Source: Kaistia terrae
GTDB lineage: Bacteria; Pseudomonadota; Alphaproteobacteria; Rhizobiales; Kaistiaceae
Length of the DNA stretch: 64,000 nt
Reading direction: 5' to 3'
NCBI RefSeq assembly: GCF_026344005.1
Contig: NZ_JAPKNH010000001.1
Coordinates: 1 to 64,000, forward strand
How positions within the stretch are numbered: the first letter of the stretch is position 1; the number at the start of each line of letters is the position of its first letter. The notes beneath the pieces are model-generated. The model did not search any database. It was not told the origin of the DNA and worked only from the letters and a program-made list of their open reading frames with translations. This document shows positions 51,270 to 59,892 of the stretch, piece after piece. The position numbers and the translations under genes were made by a program.

Positions 51270-53558
51270 ATGGGTATTCAAGACCGCTATCGCATCACCG
51301 GCATGGATTGCGCTTCGTGCGCGCAGAAGATCGACACCGCCGTGCGTCGCATTGCCGGCGTCGAGGATGTCTCCGTTTCCGTGTCGGCCGGCACGATGAC
51401 CGTACAGCGCGGCGATGCGGCAGATCCGGCCGATCCGATCCAGACGATTGTGACGAAGCTTGGTTATGGCATCGCTCCGCTCGTGGGCCGCTCAGCCCCG
51501 TCCGAGCCGGCGCATCCACACAATGACCAGGGTGATGGCCATCACGATCACGATGCGTCTTGTGGCGGCCATTCCCATGATCACGGCTCTCATGATCATG
51601 ACCACGCCCCTGGTCATGAACTCGCGACGCCGGCTGTTCCGGCCAAGGCGGCGCCACCTCTCGATCTGCATGGCCATGATGCCGGCGAGGATGACGGCGC
51701 CTGGTGGCAGTCGAAGAAGGCGCGCCTGACGCTGACGGCGGGCGCGGCGATCGTCGTCGCCTTCATCGTCGCGCAGTTCTTCCCGGACGTTCGCCAGATT
51801 GCTTTCGCGGTCGCCATGCTGGTCGGACTGGTGCCGATCGCCCGCCGCGCCTTCATGGCGGCGCGCTATGGCACGCCGTTTTCCATCGAGATGTTGATGA
51901 CGATCGCTGCCGTCGGCGCTGTGCTGATCGGTGCGGGCGAGGAAGCGGCGATGGTCGTCTTCCTGTTCCTGATCGGCGAACTGCTGGAAGGCGTTGCCGC
52001 CCGCCGGGCGCGCTCCAGCATTCGGGGCCTTGCCACCTTGCTTCCGGAGACCGCCCGCGTCGAGGAAGCCGGCGGCACGCGTGAAATTCCGGCGGCCGAG
52101 CTCACGCTCGGCTCGATCATCCAGATCCGTCCTGGCGATCGTATCGCCGCCGATGGCCTGATCATCGAGGGCGAGAGCGCCATCGATGAAGCGCCGGTAA
52201 CGGGCGAAAGCGTGCCGAAGCGCAAGGGCGTCGGCGATACCGTCTTCGCCGGCACGATCAACGCCGATGGTGTCATCCGCGTCGAAGTAACGGCGGTTGC
52301 CTCCGACAACACGATTGCCCGCATCGTCCGGCTGGTCGAGGAGGCGCAGGAATCTAAGGCACCGACCGAGCGCTTTATCGATCGCTTCTCGCGCTGGTAC
52401 ACCCCGGCCGTGCTGGTCGTTGGCGCGCTGGTGGCGGTCGGTCCGCCGCTGGTCGTCGGCGCTAGCTGGAGCGAATGGATCTACAAGGGCCTCGCCATTC
52501 TGCTGATCGGCTGCCCCTGCGCGCTGGTGATCTCGACGCCGGCGGCCATCGCTGCCGGGCTTGCGGCCGGTGCGCGCCAGGGCCTATTGATGAAGGGCGG
52601 CGCCGTGCTGGAAACGCTCGCCAGCATCAACCGCGTCGCGTTTGACAAGACAGGAACGCTGACGCTCGGCCGCCCCGTCGTCAGTGATATCATCGGCTAT
52701 GGTCGCTCGGAGGTCGAGGTGATTGCCCTCGCGGCCTCGCTTGAAACCGGCTCCAACCATCCGCTCGCCCGCGCCATTTTAGGCAAGGCGACCGACATGG
52801 CAGCGCCGACAATCGCCGCCGAGGCGATCGCCGCGGTCGCTGGCAAGGGCATGACCGGCAAGGTCGGCGCCGATGCGCTGCTGCTGGGTTCGGCCGCCGC
52901 TGCCGCCGAGCAGACGACGCTGACCGCCGAGCAGGACAGCGCCATCGCCGCGCTCAGCGGCGAGGGCAAGAGCGTATCGGTGCTGCTGGTCAACGGCGCC
53001 ATCGTCGGCATCGTCGCTATGCGCGACGGCCCGCGCGCCGACGCGAAGCAGGGACTGGCGGCCCTGGCGGCGCTTGATGTCTCGCCGATCATGCTGACTG
53101 GCGACAACGCGCGCGCGGCCAAGGCGGTTGGCGGCGATCTCGGCATCGAAGTTCGGGCCGAACTGTTGCCGCAGGATAAGCAACGCATCATCCGCGAGCT
53201 TCAGGCGGGCGGCGCCAAGGTTGCCAAGGTCGGCGATGGCATCAACGACGCGCCGGCGCTGGCCGCCGCCGATGTCGGTATCGCCATGGGCGGTGGCACC
53301 GACGTGGCGCTGGAAACGGCCGATGCGGCGATCCTCAACAACAATGTCGGCGACGTCGCCCGGTTGATCCGGCTGGCGCGGCGGACGATGACGAACATCC
53401 ACCAGAATATCGTCATCGCGCTCGGCTTGAAGGCGGTCTTCCTGGTGACGACGATTGTCGGCATCACCGGTCTTTGGCCGGCCATCCTCGCCGATACCGG
53501 CGCGACGGTGCTGGTGACGATCAACGCGCTGACGTTGCTGGTGGTGAAGAAGGCGTAG
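51270..53558 (+). CDS. P1B-type heavy-metal ATPase (Zn/Cd/Pb class)
   Basis: The exporter has 762 residues. In order: one HMA domain with GMDCASC (residues 11-17), a His/Asp-rich linker (about 84-140), the membrane domain with CPC in IGCPCALV, the phosphorylation loop DKTGTLTLG, a GSNHPLA nucleotide-site HP motif, GDGINDAPAL, and the last helix with ADTGATVLVTINAL. GMDC rather than GMTC and the terminal Lys/Asp pair place it in the Zn/Cd/Pb subgroup. It exports these ions from the cytoplasm and is under MerR control. Confidence 0.95.
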   Translation: MGIQDRYRITGMDCASCAQKIDTAVRRIAGVEDVSVSVSAGTMTVQRGDAADPADPIQTIVTKLGYGIAPLVGRSAPSEPAHPHNDQGDGHHDHDASCGGHSHDHGSHDHDHAPGHELATPAVPAKAAPPLDLHGHDAGEDDGAWWQSKKARLTLTAGAAIVVAFIVAQFFPDVRQIAFAVAMLVGLVPIARRAFMAARYGTPFSIEMLMTIAAVGAVLIGAGEEAAMVVFLFLIGELLEGVAARRARSSIRGLATLLPETARVEEAGGTREIPAAELTLGSIIQIRPGDRIAADGLIIEGESAIDEAPVTGESVPKRKGVGDTVFAGTINADGVIRVEVTAVASDNTIARIVRLVEEAQESKAPTERFIDRFSRWYTPAVLVVGALVAVGPPLVVGASWSEWIYKGLAILLIGCPCALVISTPAAIAAGLAAGARQGLLMKGGAVLETLASINRVAFDKTGTLTLGRPVVSDIIGYGRSEVEVIALAASLETGSNHPLARAILGKATDMAAPTIAAEAIAAVAGKGMTGKVGADALLLGSAAAAAEQTTLTAEQDSAIAALSGEGKSVSVLLVNGAIVGIVAMRDGPRADAKQGLAALAALDVSPIMLTGDNARAAKAVGGDLGIEVRAELLPQDKQRIIRELQAGGAKVAKVGDGINDAPALAAADVGIAMGGGTDVALETADAAILNNNVGDVARLIRLARRTMTNIHQNIVIALGLKAVFLVTTIVGITGLWPAILADTGATVLVTINALTLLVVKKA

Positions 53559-53619
53559 GGCGCGTCTCCTGGAAGCCAAATCGGGCTATCCATGGTCTCC
53601 CGCTACCCAGGAAAATCCC

Positions 53620-53719
53620 GTCATCCCTGCGAAAGCAGGGATCCATTCAGCTGGGTTCGCGGCGGCGCGAGCCTCCCTGACTCTCGGCTGAATGGATCCC
53701 GGGTCAAGCCCGGGATGAC
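53620..53719. repeat. Composite inverted REP-like element
   Basis: One 26-bp palindrome at 53620-53645 and a GGATCCCGGG-type palindrome at 53693-53719 face each other. They are further paired by ATCCATTCAGC (53641-53651) with GCTGAATGGAT (53687-53697). The whole 100 bp can fold as one structure and fills the gap between the ATPase and protease genes. Confidence 0.88.
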
Positions 53720-53749
53720 GGAGAGAAAGGCTTGTTTTCAACGAGATAG

Positions 53750-55282
53750 CTACTGCAGCGCGGCACTGGCTGTTGCCTCGGAGACTGCCAAAAGCGCCGC
53801 CGCCGCATCGACGAGTCCCGCGCCAAAAATGTCGTCGCGGCCGGGCTTGCCGAGGTCGCGGGCCGATCGGGTCAGGATGGAGCGAACCGCATCGGGCGAA
53901 AGCTGCGGTGCGCGCTGGAGGAGGAGGGCTGCGACACCGGTTACCTGCGCCGCCGCGAAAGAGGTGCCGGAGAACTGGGCATAGGTCGCGCCGGGGGCTG
54001 CCGTCAGAATGTCGACGCCGGGGGCCGAAAGCGCGACATAGGCGCCGCGATTGGCCGATTTATAGATGGCGTCGGCCGGGTCGGTCGCCGTCACCGCGAT
54101 GACCGCGGGGTGCGCGGCCGGGTAAGCGGGCGCGGCTTTTGGGCCGCCATTGCCGGCCGCCGCGATCAGGACCATGCCTTTTTCACGGGCGGCGGTGAGG
54201 CCGGCGGCCAAGAGCACGTCGCTGGGACCAGCAAAACTCAGATTGACGATGCGCGCCCCCGCGCTCGCCGCTTTGTCGAGGCTTTTCAATATGTCGAGCG
54301 TCGAGCCTCGTGCAGCGCTCCCCTCGGGTCCGAGGAAGCTGTCGAAGGCCAGAATCCTCACTTTTGGCGATACGCTGGTCAGGCGCTGGTGCGCGGCGAT
54401 GACACCGGCGATCGCCGTGCCGTGCGGGCCAACGGTCGTCGTGCGGCTGGCCGGGTCGAGGGTGCCGGCCAGTTCGGGGTGGCTGCCGTCAACGCCGGAA
54501 TCGATCACCGCGACCAGCACCGCGCTGCCATCGGCAAGCGCATGCGCCTCATCCAGACGCATCTTGGCGGGGGCATATTGCACAGCGGCGAGGTCGCCAG
54601 CGGCGGCCTTCGTCTCATCGGTCTGCAAGGCGTACAGGTGGTTCAACTCGCTGGAAATCAATGATTTTTCGGCACGCAGCGCGCGCAAGGTTGCGACCGA
54701 ATTGCCGCCCTTGGCGACACGCGCACGGACGACGGTCGTGCCGGTCAGCGCCAGTTCGGCCGTCTCCAGCCGGGTCAGGCGGTAACGCTTCAGGATGGTG
54801 TCGGTGATCTCTGGAGATGGCGCCGCGAACAGTACTTCGCCTTCGACATAGGTGCCGGCAACCGCTTGCGGGATCGGTGGAGTCCGCTTTGGCGCGGGCG
54901 TTTTTGCCTTTATTGTCTTGGGCTTGGTGACACGCTGCTGGGCGGCTTTCGGCTTGCTGGTCTTCGTCTTAGTTGCCGCTTGCGGCCGGGGGCGGCGGGT
55001 TTCCGGGCGCTCGTAGCCGGGCGGCGGCGCGACCTCGCGCTCGCCCGCCGGATAGACCATTGTCGGGATGAACTGGATGACCGGGCCGAAATCCGGGCGG
55101 CGCGGTCGGTCGGGGCGGTCCTGACCCGGTTGCTTGGGTCGTCTCTGCCGTCGCCAGTCTTCCTCGTCGTTCGCGGCGCTTTGCGCGACAAGAATACGTT
55201 CTGCTGCAAGGACTTGCGGGATGGGTGCTGCGGCCAGCGTCGCCAGGGCGAGCGCCAAAAGTCCGATCCGATGCATGCTCAT
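53750..55282 (-). CDS. Secreted subtilisin-like (S8) serine protease
   Basis: The 510-residue protein has a signal peptide (residues 1-27, ending VLAAE) and a basic Pro/Lys/Arg-rich linker (45-135). A propeptide-like segment precedes the catalytic domain, with D261 (VAVIDSGVDGSHPE), H287 (GPHGTAIAGVI), oxyanion N378 (AAAGNGG) and S441 (FSGTSFAAAQ). It is the third gene after an ECF sigma and anti-sigma pair. This suggests induction by that sigma factor, or a role in releasing it. Confidence 0.92.
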   Translation of the reverse strand: MSMHRIGLLALALATLAAAPIPQVLAAERILVAQSAANDEEDWRRQRRPKQPGQDRPDRPRRPDFGPVIQFIPTMVYPAGEREVAPPPGYERPETRRPRPQAATKTKTSKPKAAQQRVTKPKTIKAKTPAPKRTPPIPQAVAGTYVEGEVLFAAPSPEITDTILKRYRLTRLETAELALTGTTVVRARVAKGGNSVATLRALRAEKSLISSELNHLYALQTDETKAAAGDLAAVQYAPAKMRLDEAHALADGSAVLVAVIDSGVDGSHPELAGTLDPASRTTTVGPHGTAIAGVIAAHQRLTSVSPKVRILAFDSFLGPEGSAARGSTLDILKSLDKAASAGARIVNLSFAGPSDVLLAAGLTAAREKGMVLIAAAGNGGPKAAPAYPAAHPAVIAVTATDPADAIYKSANRGAYVALSAPGVDILTAAPGATYAQFSGTSFAAAQVTGVAALLLQRAPQLSPDAVRSILTRSARDLGKPGRDDIFGAGLVDAAAALLAVSEATASAALQ

Positions 55283-55339
55283 GGCAGCCTCCCGAGGGGC
55301 AGTCGCAGGAATGGCAGATGGGCTGTTGTGAACCGATGC

Positions 55340-56020
55340 CTACGGAGCCGCTATGACCAGCTTCACGATGTCTTTCGCGGCGGCGAGCTTTTCGATGACC
55401 GCCTTGCGGTCGGCCTCGCTCATGCTTGCCTCGCCGATCCTGAGCTTGAACAGGCCGCCGGCGCGGGGGCCGTCGATGATGGACCCGCCTACCGAGGCGA
55501 TGGTTTGCTCGATCTGGGCCGCTTTTGCCTCCGGCTGGAAGGCGATCAGCAGGACGGCGCCGGCGGGGTTAACAGCCCCCGGTCCGGAGGCGGTTTGGTA
55601 GCCTTCCGTTAACCCACGGTCGGCCACCAGCCCACCGAGCGCGCCGCCAAGCACGAGCATGACGAGGGCGGCGGCGGCAGCGGACAATCCGAGCTGCGAC
55701 GGGGATAGAGCGGCGATCTGCTCCCCAAGCCTGCCGAACAGGCCGGCGAGGAAGGACGGACGGGTGGAAGGCGCGGTTTTGCCGATCTCGGCGAACAGCT
55801 TTTCGGCCATGCGCGACGAGGGCAGGGGCAAGGCTTCGGCGCTCTCGATCGCCGCGATCCGCTCGCCTTCGATCCGTTTCAGATGCGCGCGCAAGAGCGG
55901 GTCGGCAGCGAGCGCCGCCTCGACCTCGATTGCCTCTTCGGCTGAAAGTTTGCCGGTGGCGTACCAGGGTAGCAGTGCCTCGATGCGTCCGGGCTCGTCC
56001 GTGTCTGGCTTCGTCATCAT
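55340..56020 (-). CDS. Anti-sigma factor, single-span membrane protein
   Basis: The 226-residue protein has an N-terminal helical domain typical of ZAS-like anti-sigma factors (EALLPWYATGKLSAEEAIEVEAALAADPLLRAHLKRIEGER). One membrane span (LSAAAAALVMLVLGGALGGL, about residues 117-136) and a periplasmic domain follow. It has no HxxxCxxC zinc motif. The ATG at 56020 overlaps the sigma stop (ATGA), giving translational coupling; upstream GTG 56026 is an alternative. It should hold the partner sigma inactive at the membrane. Confidence 0.85.
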   Translation of the reverse strand: MMTKPDTDEPGRIEALLPWYATGKLSAEEAIEVEAALAADPLLRAHLKRIEGERIAAIESAEALPLPSSRMAEKLFAEIGKTAPSTRPSFLAGLFGRLGEQIAALSPSQLGLSAAAAALVMLVLGGALGGLVADRGLTEGYQTASGPGAVNPAGAVLLIAFQPEAKAAQIEQTIASVGGSIIDGPRAGGLFKLRIGEASMSEADRKAVIEKLAAAKDIVKLVIAAP

Positions 56021-56577
56021 GGCCACCCTCTATCCAGTCCGGCTTCCCGGCAGAGTTCCGAAAGCCGCTTGCGGGCATGGAACACGCGGGTCTTCACCGT
56101 ATTTTCCGGTATGCCGACAATGCGGCTGACGTCCTCGATCGACTGTTCCTGGTAGTAGACGAGGTCGATCACCTCGCGGTGCTCGCGCGAAAGCCTGTCG
56201 ATGCAGGCCCGCAGGACACCGGCCTTGTCGGACTTTTGCAGCGTGACTTCCGGCGTATCGTCCTGGTCCTCGATCGTCTCGGCGAATTCGTCGTCGAGCG
56301 GGGCTTCGGTGCGCCGCCGCAGTGCCGAATAGGCCTTGAAGCGGGCGATCGACAAAAGCCAGGTGGTGACGCTGGCGCGGCCCTCGAACCGGGCCGCCTG
56401 ACGCCAGACGTCGAGAAAGACCTCGGTGACGATGTCTTCCGCGATATCCTCGCGCCGGACGAGCCGCAAGACGAACCGATGGACGCGCATGTTATGCGCG
56501 GTGAACAAAGCCCGCATCGCGGCCTGGTCGCCCTTGGCGATCCGGGCCAGGTGCTGTTCGTCTTGGCTGCCGAGCAT
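56017..56577 (-). CDS. ECF-family RNA polymerase sigma factor
   Basis: An ECF sigma factor (186 aa) with region 2 (ALFTAHNMRVHRFVLRLVRREDIAEDIVTEVFLDVWRQA ... WLLSIARFKA) and region 4 (LSREHREVIDLVYYQEQSIEDVSRIVGIPENTVKTRVFHARKRL). It is the first gene of the sigma, anti-sigma, S8 protease operon. The ATG at 56577 begins the conserved protein; the frame is open further upstream but unlike coding sequence. Confidence 0.92.
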   Translation of the reverse strand: MLGSQDEQHLARIAKGDQAAMRALFTAHNMRVHRFVLRLVRREDIAEDIVTEVFLDVWRQAARFEGRASVTTWLLSIARFKAYSALRRRTEAPLDDEFAETIEDQDDTPEVTLQKSDKAGVLRACIDRLSREHREVIDLVYYQEQSIEDVSRIVGIPENTVKTRVFHARKRLSELCREAGLDRGWP

Positions 56578-56602
56578 TGGAGGCCCCGTCCATCCCGCCA
56601 TC

Positions 56603-56639
56603 TGACCGGGGAGGGTGGCGGGTTGCCGCGCCCCGGTCA
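56603..56639. other. Inverted repeat in the sigma factor leader
   Basis: TGACCGGGG (56603-56611) and CCCCGGTCA (56631-56639) form a 9-bp stem with a 19-nt loop, starting 26 bp before the sigma start codon. It could be a leader hairpin or a protein-binding site. The same 137-bp gap must hold the operon promoter. Confidence 0.5.
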
Positions 56640-56714
56640 ACTCTCGTGGCGGTTGCCAGGCGGAGGCGGGATTGGCGCCCGTCGCCGCCTGGCTTGATCC
56701 GAGCATCGCTGCGA

Positions 56715-57089
56715 TCACTCGCAGACCACGACCCGCTTCCAGACCCGGCCGACGCCGGGGACGAAGACACGCTTGCGGACCTTGTAGCATTCCTGGCTGG
56801 CGCCGACGAAAGCGGGGATGCCGATGTAGATGCCGCCGCCCCAGCGCGGGCCGCCCCAGCCGCCATGACCACCATGGCCGCCGTGCCCACCATGTCCGCC
56901 GTGGCCGCCGCCGTGACCGCCGCCATGGCCACCACCATGCCCGCCATGGCCGCCGCTGAAGCCGCCAGGTCCGCCGAAGCCGGGGCCGGCATTGGCGCTG
57001 CTCGTCGTGGCGAGCGAGGCGACGGAGAACGTTGCGATTGCCAGCGCTGCGACGGTGGCGGTGGTGCGGATCGTCTTGAGAATGGTCAT
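56715..57089 (-). CDS. Small secreted Gly/His-rich protein
   Basis: The 124-residue precursor has a signal peptide (TIRTTATVAALAIATFSVASLATTSSANA). A mature half of GGHGGGHGG repeats with about a dozen histidines follows, and a C-terminal block (QECYKVRKRVFVPGVGRVWKRVVVC) with two cysteines. The His repeats could bind metals. The ATG at 57089 has AGGGAG upstream. It is transcribed towards the sigma operon, which could include it by readthrough. The function is unknown. Confidence 0.78.
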   Translation of the reverse strand: MTILKTIRTTATVAALAIATFSVASLATTSSANAGPGFGGPGGFSGGHGGHGGGHGGGHGGGHGGHGGHGGHGGHGGWGGPRWGGGIYIGIPAFVGASQECYKVRKRVFVPGVGRVWKRVVVCE

Positions 57090-57386
57090 CTTGTTTCTCC
57101 CTCTGGAACCTTTGGGACTGCCCTTTGCGGCCCCGATGACCATTGGTCGCGGCGAGACGGGAAAAGGTTCACGCGGTTCGACGATTTTTTCGGAGTTTTT
57201 TTGAATCCACCCGAAAACCGCAATTTCGCTGCGATTTTCCGCTTCGTTCGGCGTTGGGGCTTGACCGGGTCGCCCGTATCTTCAACGTGGGCGTCCACTC
57301 TTCATCGAGAGCGGCGACATGGCGCCTCGCGCCGCCGACCGCCGCTTCCGAGCAAAACCGACAATCGAGATTCACAGGTCTTCTGG

Positions 57387-58535
57387 ATGTCTTCTTCCGA
57401 AACGATTGCAGCCTCGGCTCCCGGCGCTGGCGAACAACTCTCGACGCGAGTTGCCTTTTTCATCGCCGGTTTCGGCATGGCCGCCTGGGCGCCGCTGGTG
57501 CCCTTCGCCAAGGCGCGCGCCGGGCTGGACGATGGCATGTTGGGATTGCTGCTGCTCTGCCTCGGGGCCGGCTCGCTCGTTTCCATGCCGCTGTCGGGCG
57601 CTCTCGCGGCCCGCTTCGGCTGCCGTCGCATGATCGTTGCCGGCGCGACGATGCTGTGCATCGCGCTGCCTTTGCTCGCCAGCGTTTCCAGCTTCGGCCT
57701 GCTAATCCCGGCGCTGCTCTTGTTCGGCGCGGGCGTCGGCCTGGTCGATTGCGTCGTCAATATCCAGGCGGTGATCGTCGAGCGCGCCAGCGGCCGCACG
57801 ATGATGTCCGGCTTCCATGGGCTGTTCAGCGTCGGCGGCATAGCGGGGGCGGGCGGCGTCAGCGCCATGCTGGCCCTCGGTGCCTCGCCCTTCGCGGCGG
57901 CTCTGGTCGTTGTCGCGGTGGTCGCGGCGGCGCTGGCCTTCGCCGCGCCGAACCTGCTGCCCTATGCCAGCCAGGGCAGCGGTCCGGCCTTTGCCGTGCC
58001 GCATGGCATCGTGCTGTTCATCGGTGCGCTGTGCTTCATCGTCTTCCTGACGGAAGGCGCGGTGCTCGACTGGAGCGCCGTGTTCCTCAGCTCCGTGCGC
58101 GGCGTCGATCCGAGCCATGCCGGGCTTGCCTACACGGCCTTCGCCATCACCATGACCATCGGTCGCTTGACGGGCGACCGGATCGTCCGCGTCGTCGGGC
58201 AAAATCGCATTGTCGTCTTCGGCGGCCTTTGCGCGGCGATCGGCCTCGCCATCGCGACGCTGGTGCCGTTCTGGGAGGCGTCATTGCTGGGATATGCGCT
58301 CGTGGGCGCCGGCTGCTCCAACGTCGTTCCTGTGCTCTACAGCGCGATTGGGCGGCAGAAGGTGATGCCGGAGCATATCGCGATCCCGGCCGTCACCACG
58401 CTTGGCTACGCCGGCATTCTGGTGGGCCCGGCGGCGATCGGATTCGTCGCGCAGGTCACCAGCCTGTCGGTGGCATTCCTCATTGTGGCTGTGTTGCTGG
58501 TCGGCGTTGCCGCCAGCAGCCGCTGGCTGCGCTAA
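57387..58535 (+). CDS. MFS transporter
   Basis: A 382-residue permease with about twelve hydrophobic segments and the GMAAWAPLVPFAKARAGLDD and GALAARFGCRR loop of the major facilitator superfamily. It resembles the YbjJ/FucP-like sugar or drug permease branch; the substrate is not assigned. The ATG at 57387 is chosen because family homology starts there. The frame is open 270 codons upstream but that part is not protein-like. Confidence 0.85.
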   Translation: MSSSETIAASAPGAGEQLSTRVAFFIAGFGMAAWAPLVPFAKARAGLDDGMLGLLLLCLGAGSLVSMPLSGALAARFGCRRMIVAGATMLCIALPLLASVSSFGLLIPALLLFGAGVGLVDCVVNIQAVIVERASGRTMMSGFHGLFSVGGIAGAGGVSAMLALGASPFAAALVVVAVVAAALAFAAPNLLPYASQGSGPAFAVPHGIVLFIGALCFIVFLTEGAVLDWSAVFLSSVRGVDPSHAGLAYTAFAITMTIGRLTGDRIVRVVGQNRIVVFGGLCAAIGLAIATLVPFWEASLLGYALVGAGCSNVVPVLYSAIGRQKVMPEHIAIPAVTTLGYAGILVGPAAIGFVAQVTSLSVAFLIVAVLLVGVAASSRWLR

Positions 58536-58540
58536 AGCGT

Positions 58541-58573
58541 CTTCAAGCGAAACGGGTATCGGTTCGCTTGAAG
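58541..58573. repeat. Palindromic intergenic repeat
   Basis: CTTCAAGCGAA (58541-58551) and TTCGCTTGAAG (58563-58573) form an 11-bp stem around ACGGGTATCGG. This hairpin type recurs between genes in related genomes. It lies between the MFS gene and the convergent small gene. Confidence 0.75.
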
Positions 58574-58577
58574 AAAA

Positions 58578-58859
58578 TCAGCCGATCAGCTCTTCGTCGA
58601 CGTTGAGCACGGCGGCGATGGCGGCGCGTTCCTCGGGCATCAGGTCGCTGCCGCGTTCGGCCAGCATGATGATGATCAGGTCGACGCCGGACTGTTCCGA
58701 GAGTTCCCAGCAGGTCAGGCTGCGCCAGTGGCGTAGCGCCGCGAGGGCGGACGTGCCATTGGCAACGTCTGTCATGACCCCATCCGGCAGATAGCCATAC
58801 GAAACGCGTCCGATTGTATGGGACGGGCTTAAGGCTGCGTTATGCGAGTGAGTTGGCAT
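58578..58859 (-). CDS. Small protein with a degenerate HTH-like region
   Basis: A 93-residue protein with the C-terminal segment LRHWRSLTCWELSEQSGVDLIIIMLAERGSDLMPEERAAIAAVLNVDEELI. Its helices resemble an XRE-type HTH, but the usual signature is weak. AGGAGG stands before the ATG at 58859. It stands alone. A DNA-binding role is only suggested. Confidence 0.6.
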   Translation of the reverse strand: MPTHSHNAALSPSHTIGRVSYGYLPDGVMTDVANGTSALAALRHWRSLTCWELSEQSGVDLIIIMLAERGSDLMPEERAAIAAVLNVDEELIG

Positions 58860-59005
58860 GGAAAAGCACCTCCTGCCTTTCCCAATGCGTGATCCGGGCT
58901 TTGGATCCATCCATCGTTAAGATCTTGTTTACCACGATGCGAAGCGGTGCTTTCTGGCCAGGCCTCATGGCGCATGGCCAGCAAGCGGGGCGGGCGGCCG
59001 AAGCG

Positions 59006-59443
59006 CTATCCCGCCCAATTCAGCGTGATGGCGGCGAGCACGAGATAGCGCCCCACCTTGGCTGTCGTCACCAGGGCCAGGAACACCGGCATCGGCTCGC
59101 GCAGGACGCCGGCGATGACCGTCAGCGGGTCGCCCACGATCGGCATCCAGCTTAGCAGCAGCGACCACTTGCCATAGCGGCGATACCAGCCTTCCGCCCG
59201 CGCCAGCCCGTCCGGACCGACGGGAAACCAGCGCCGGGATTGGAATTGCGCGATCCCGCGTCCCAGATACCAGTTGATCACCGAGCCCAGCACATTGCCG
59301 ATGCTAGCCACCAGCACCAGCCAGAAGGGCGAATAATCCGCCAGGAGAAGGCCGACCAGCGCGGCCTCCGATTGCATCGGCAGGATGGTCGCGGCGGCGA
59401 GGGCGGCCAGGAAAAGACCGGCATAGACGGCGAGATCCGTCAT
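59006..59443 (-). CDS. YqaA/DedA-type membrane protein
   Basis: The 145-residue protein has three to four membrane segments and the family pattern AATILPMQSEAALVGLL, GNVLGSVINWYLGRG and RYGKWSLLLSWMPIVGDPLTVIAGVLR. Members belong to the SNARE-associated/VTT group, linked to lipid flipping. The start at 59443 is uncertain; the frame extends to 59500. Confidence 0.82.
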   Translation of the reverse strand: MTDLAVYAGLFLAALAAATILPMQSEAALVGLLLADYSPFWLVLVASIGNVLGSVINWYLGRGIAQFQSRRWFPVGPDGLARAEGWYRRYGKWSLLLSWMPIVGDPLTVIAGVLREPMPVFLALVTTAKVGRYLVLAAITLNWAG

Positions 59444-59892
59444 GCGGCGCGCCGATCGGTGCCGGGCCATGAGGGCAGGATCGGCAGCGGGGCGATCCAT
59501 GCATTCGATCCGAAAAACTTGGGCGCTAAAGTTTTCGTTTTGTATTCTTCAGAGTAAGTATGGTTGGCTTCCAATATATCCTCATTGGCGAAAATGCCGT
59601 GTGCTGGATGCTCTCGGTGGACTTTGGCCGAGAAAGCTCTGTTTGGGCAGAAATCCCGGCTTCTCATTTTCGCCACAAAATGGACGGATTTCCTTACATT
59701 TCTGCCGTATTTATCGACGCATTCCTTCCTAGGGTGCCGCTCCCGGCAACGAATCTGCCGTTTTGGCGTTGTCGATCCGGGTTCCGCGTCGGTCATGTCG
59801 ATTCAAGCTGAGGCTGTGTCCAATGCACAACAGTAATCTGGATTGACTGTGATATACGTCGCTTAACATATTCGAAATGGAGTTCCCCCCAA
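59444..59892. other. AT-richer intergenic region upstream of the omp array
   Basis: About 450 bp without a convincing gene. The composition is clearly less GC-rich than the surroundings. An 83-codon frame at 59560-59811 reads like no protein. A small hairpin AAAACTT/AAGTTTT lies at 59514-59535 and the promoter of the first omp gene is at the right end. I see no tRNA or other named RNA in it. Confidence 0.7.
59843..59872 (+). promoter_or_regulatory. Candidate promoter of the first omp gene
   Basis: TTGACT (59843-59848) and CATATT (59867-59872) are 18 bp apart, about 20 bp before the start codon. The -35 is close to consensus; the -10 is weaker. The leader continues with ATGGAGTTCCCC, shared by all four omp genes. 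Confidence 0.5.

Noticed and set aside
56577-57386. 270-codon upstream extension of the MFS gene
   Set aside because: It overlaps the secreted Gly/His-rich gene antisense, and the MFS homology begins at 57387.
59560-59811. 83-codon frame in the gap before the omp genes
   Set aside because: No ribosome site, no protein-like composition and no recognisable relative.
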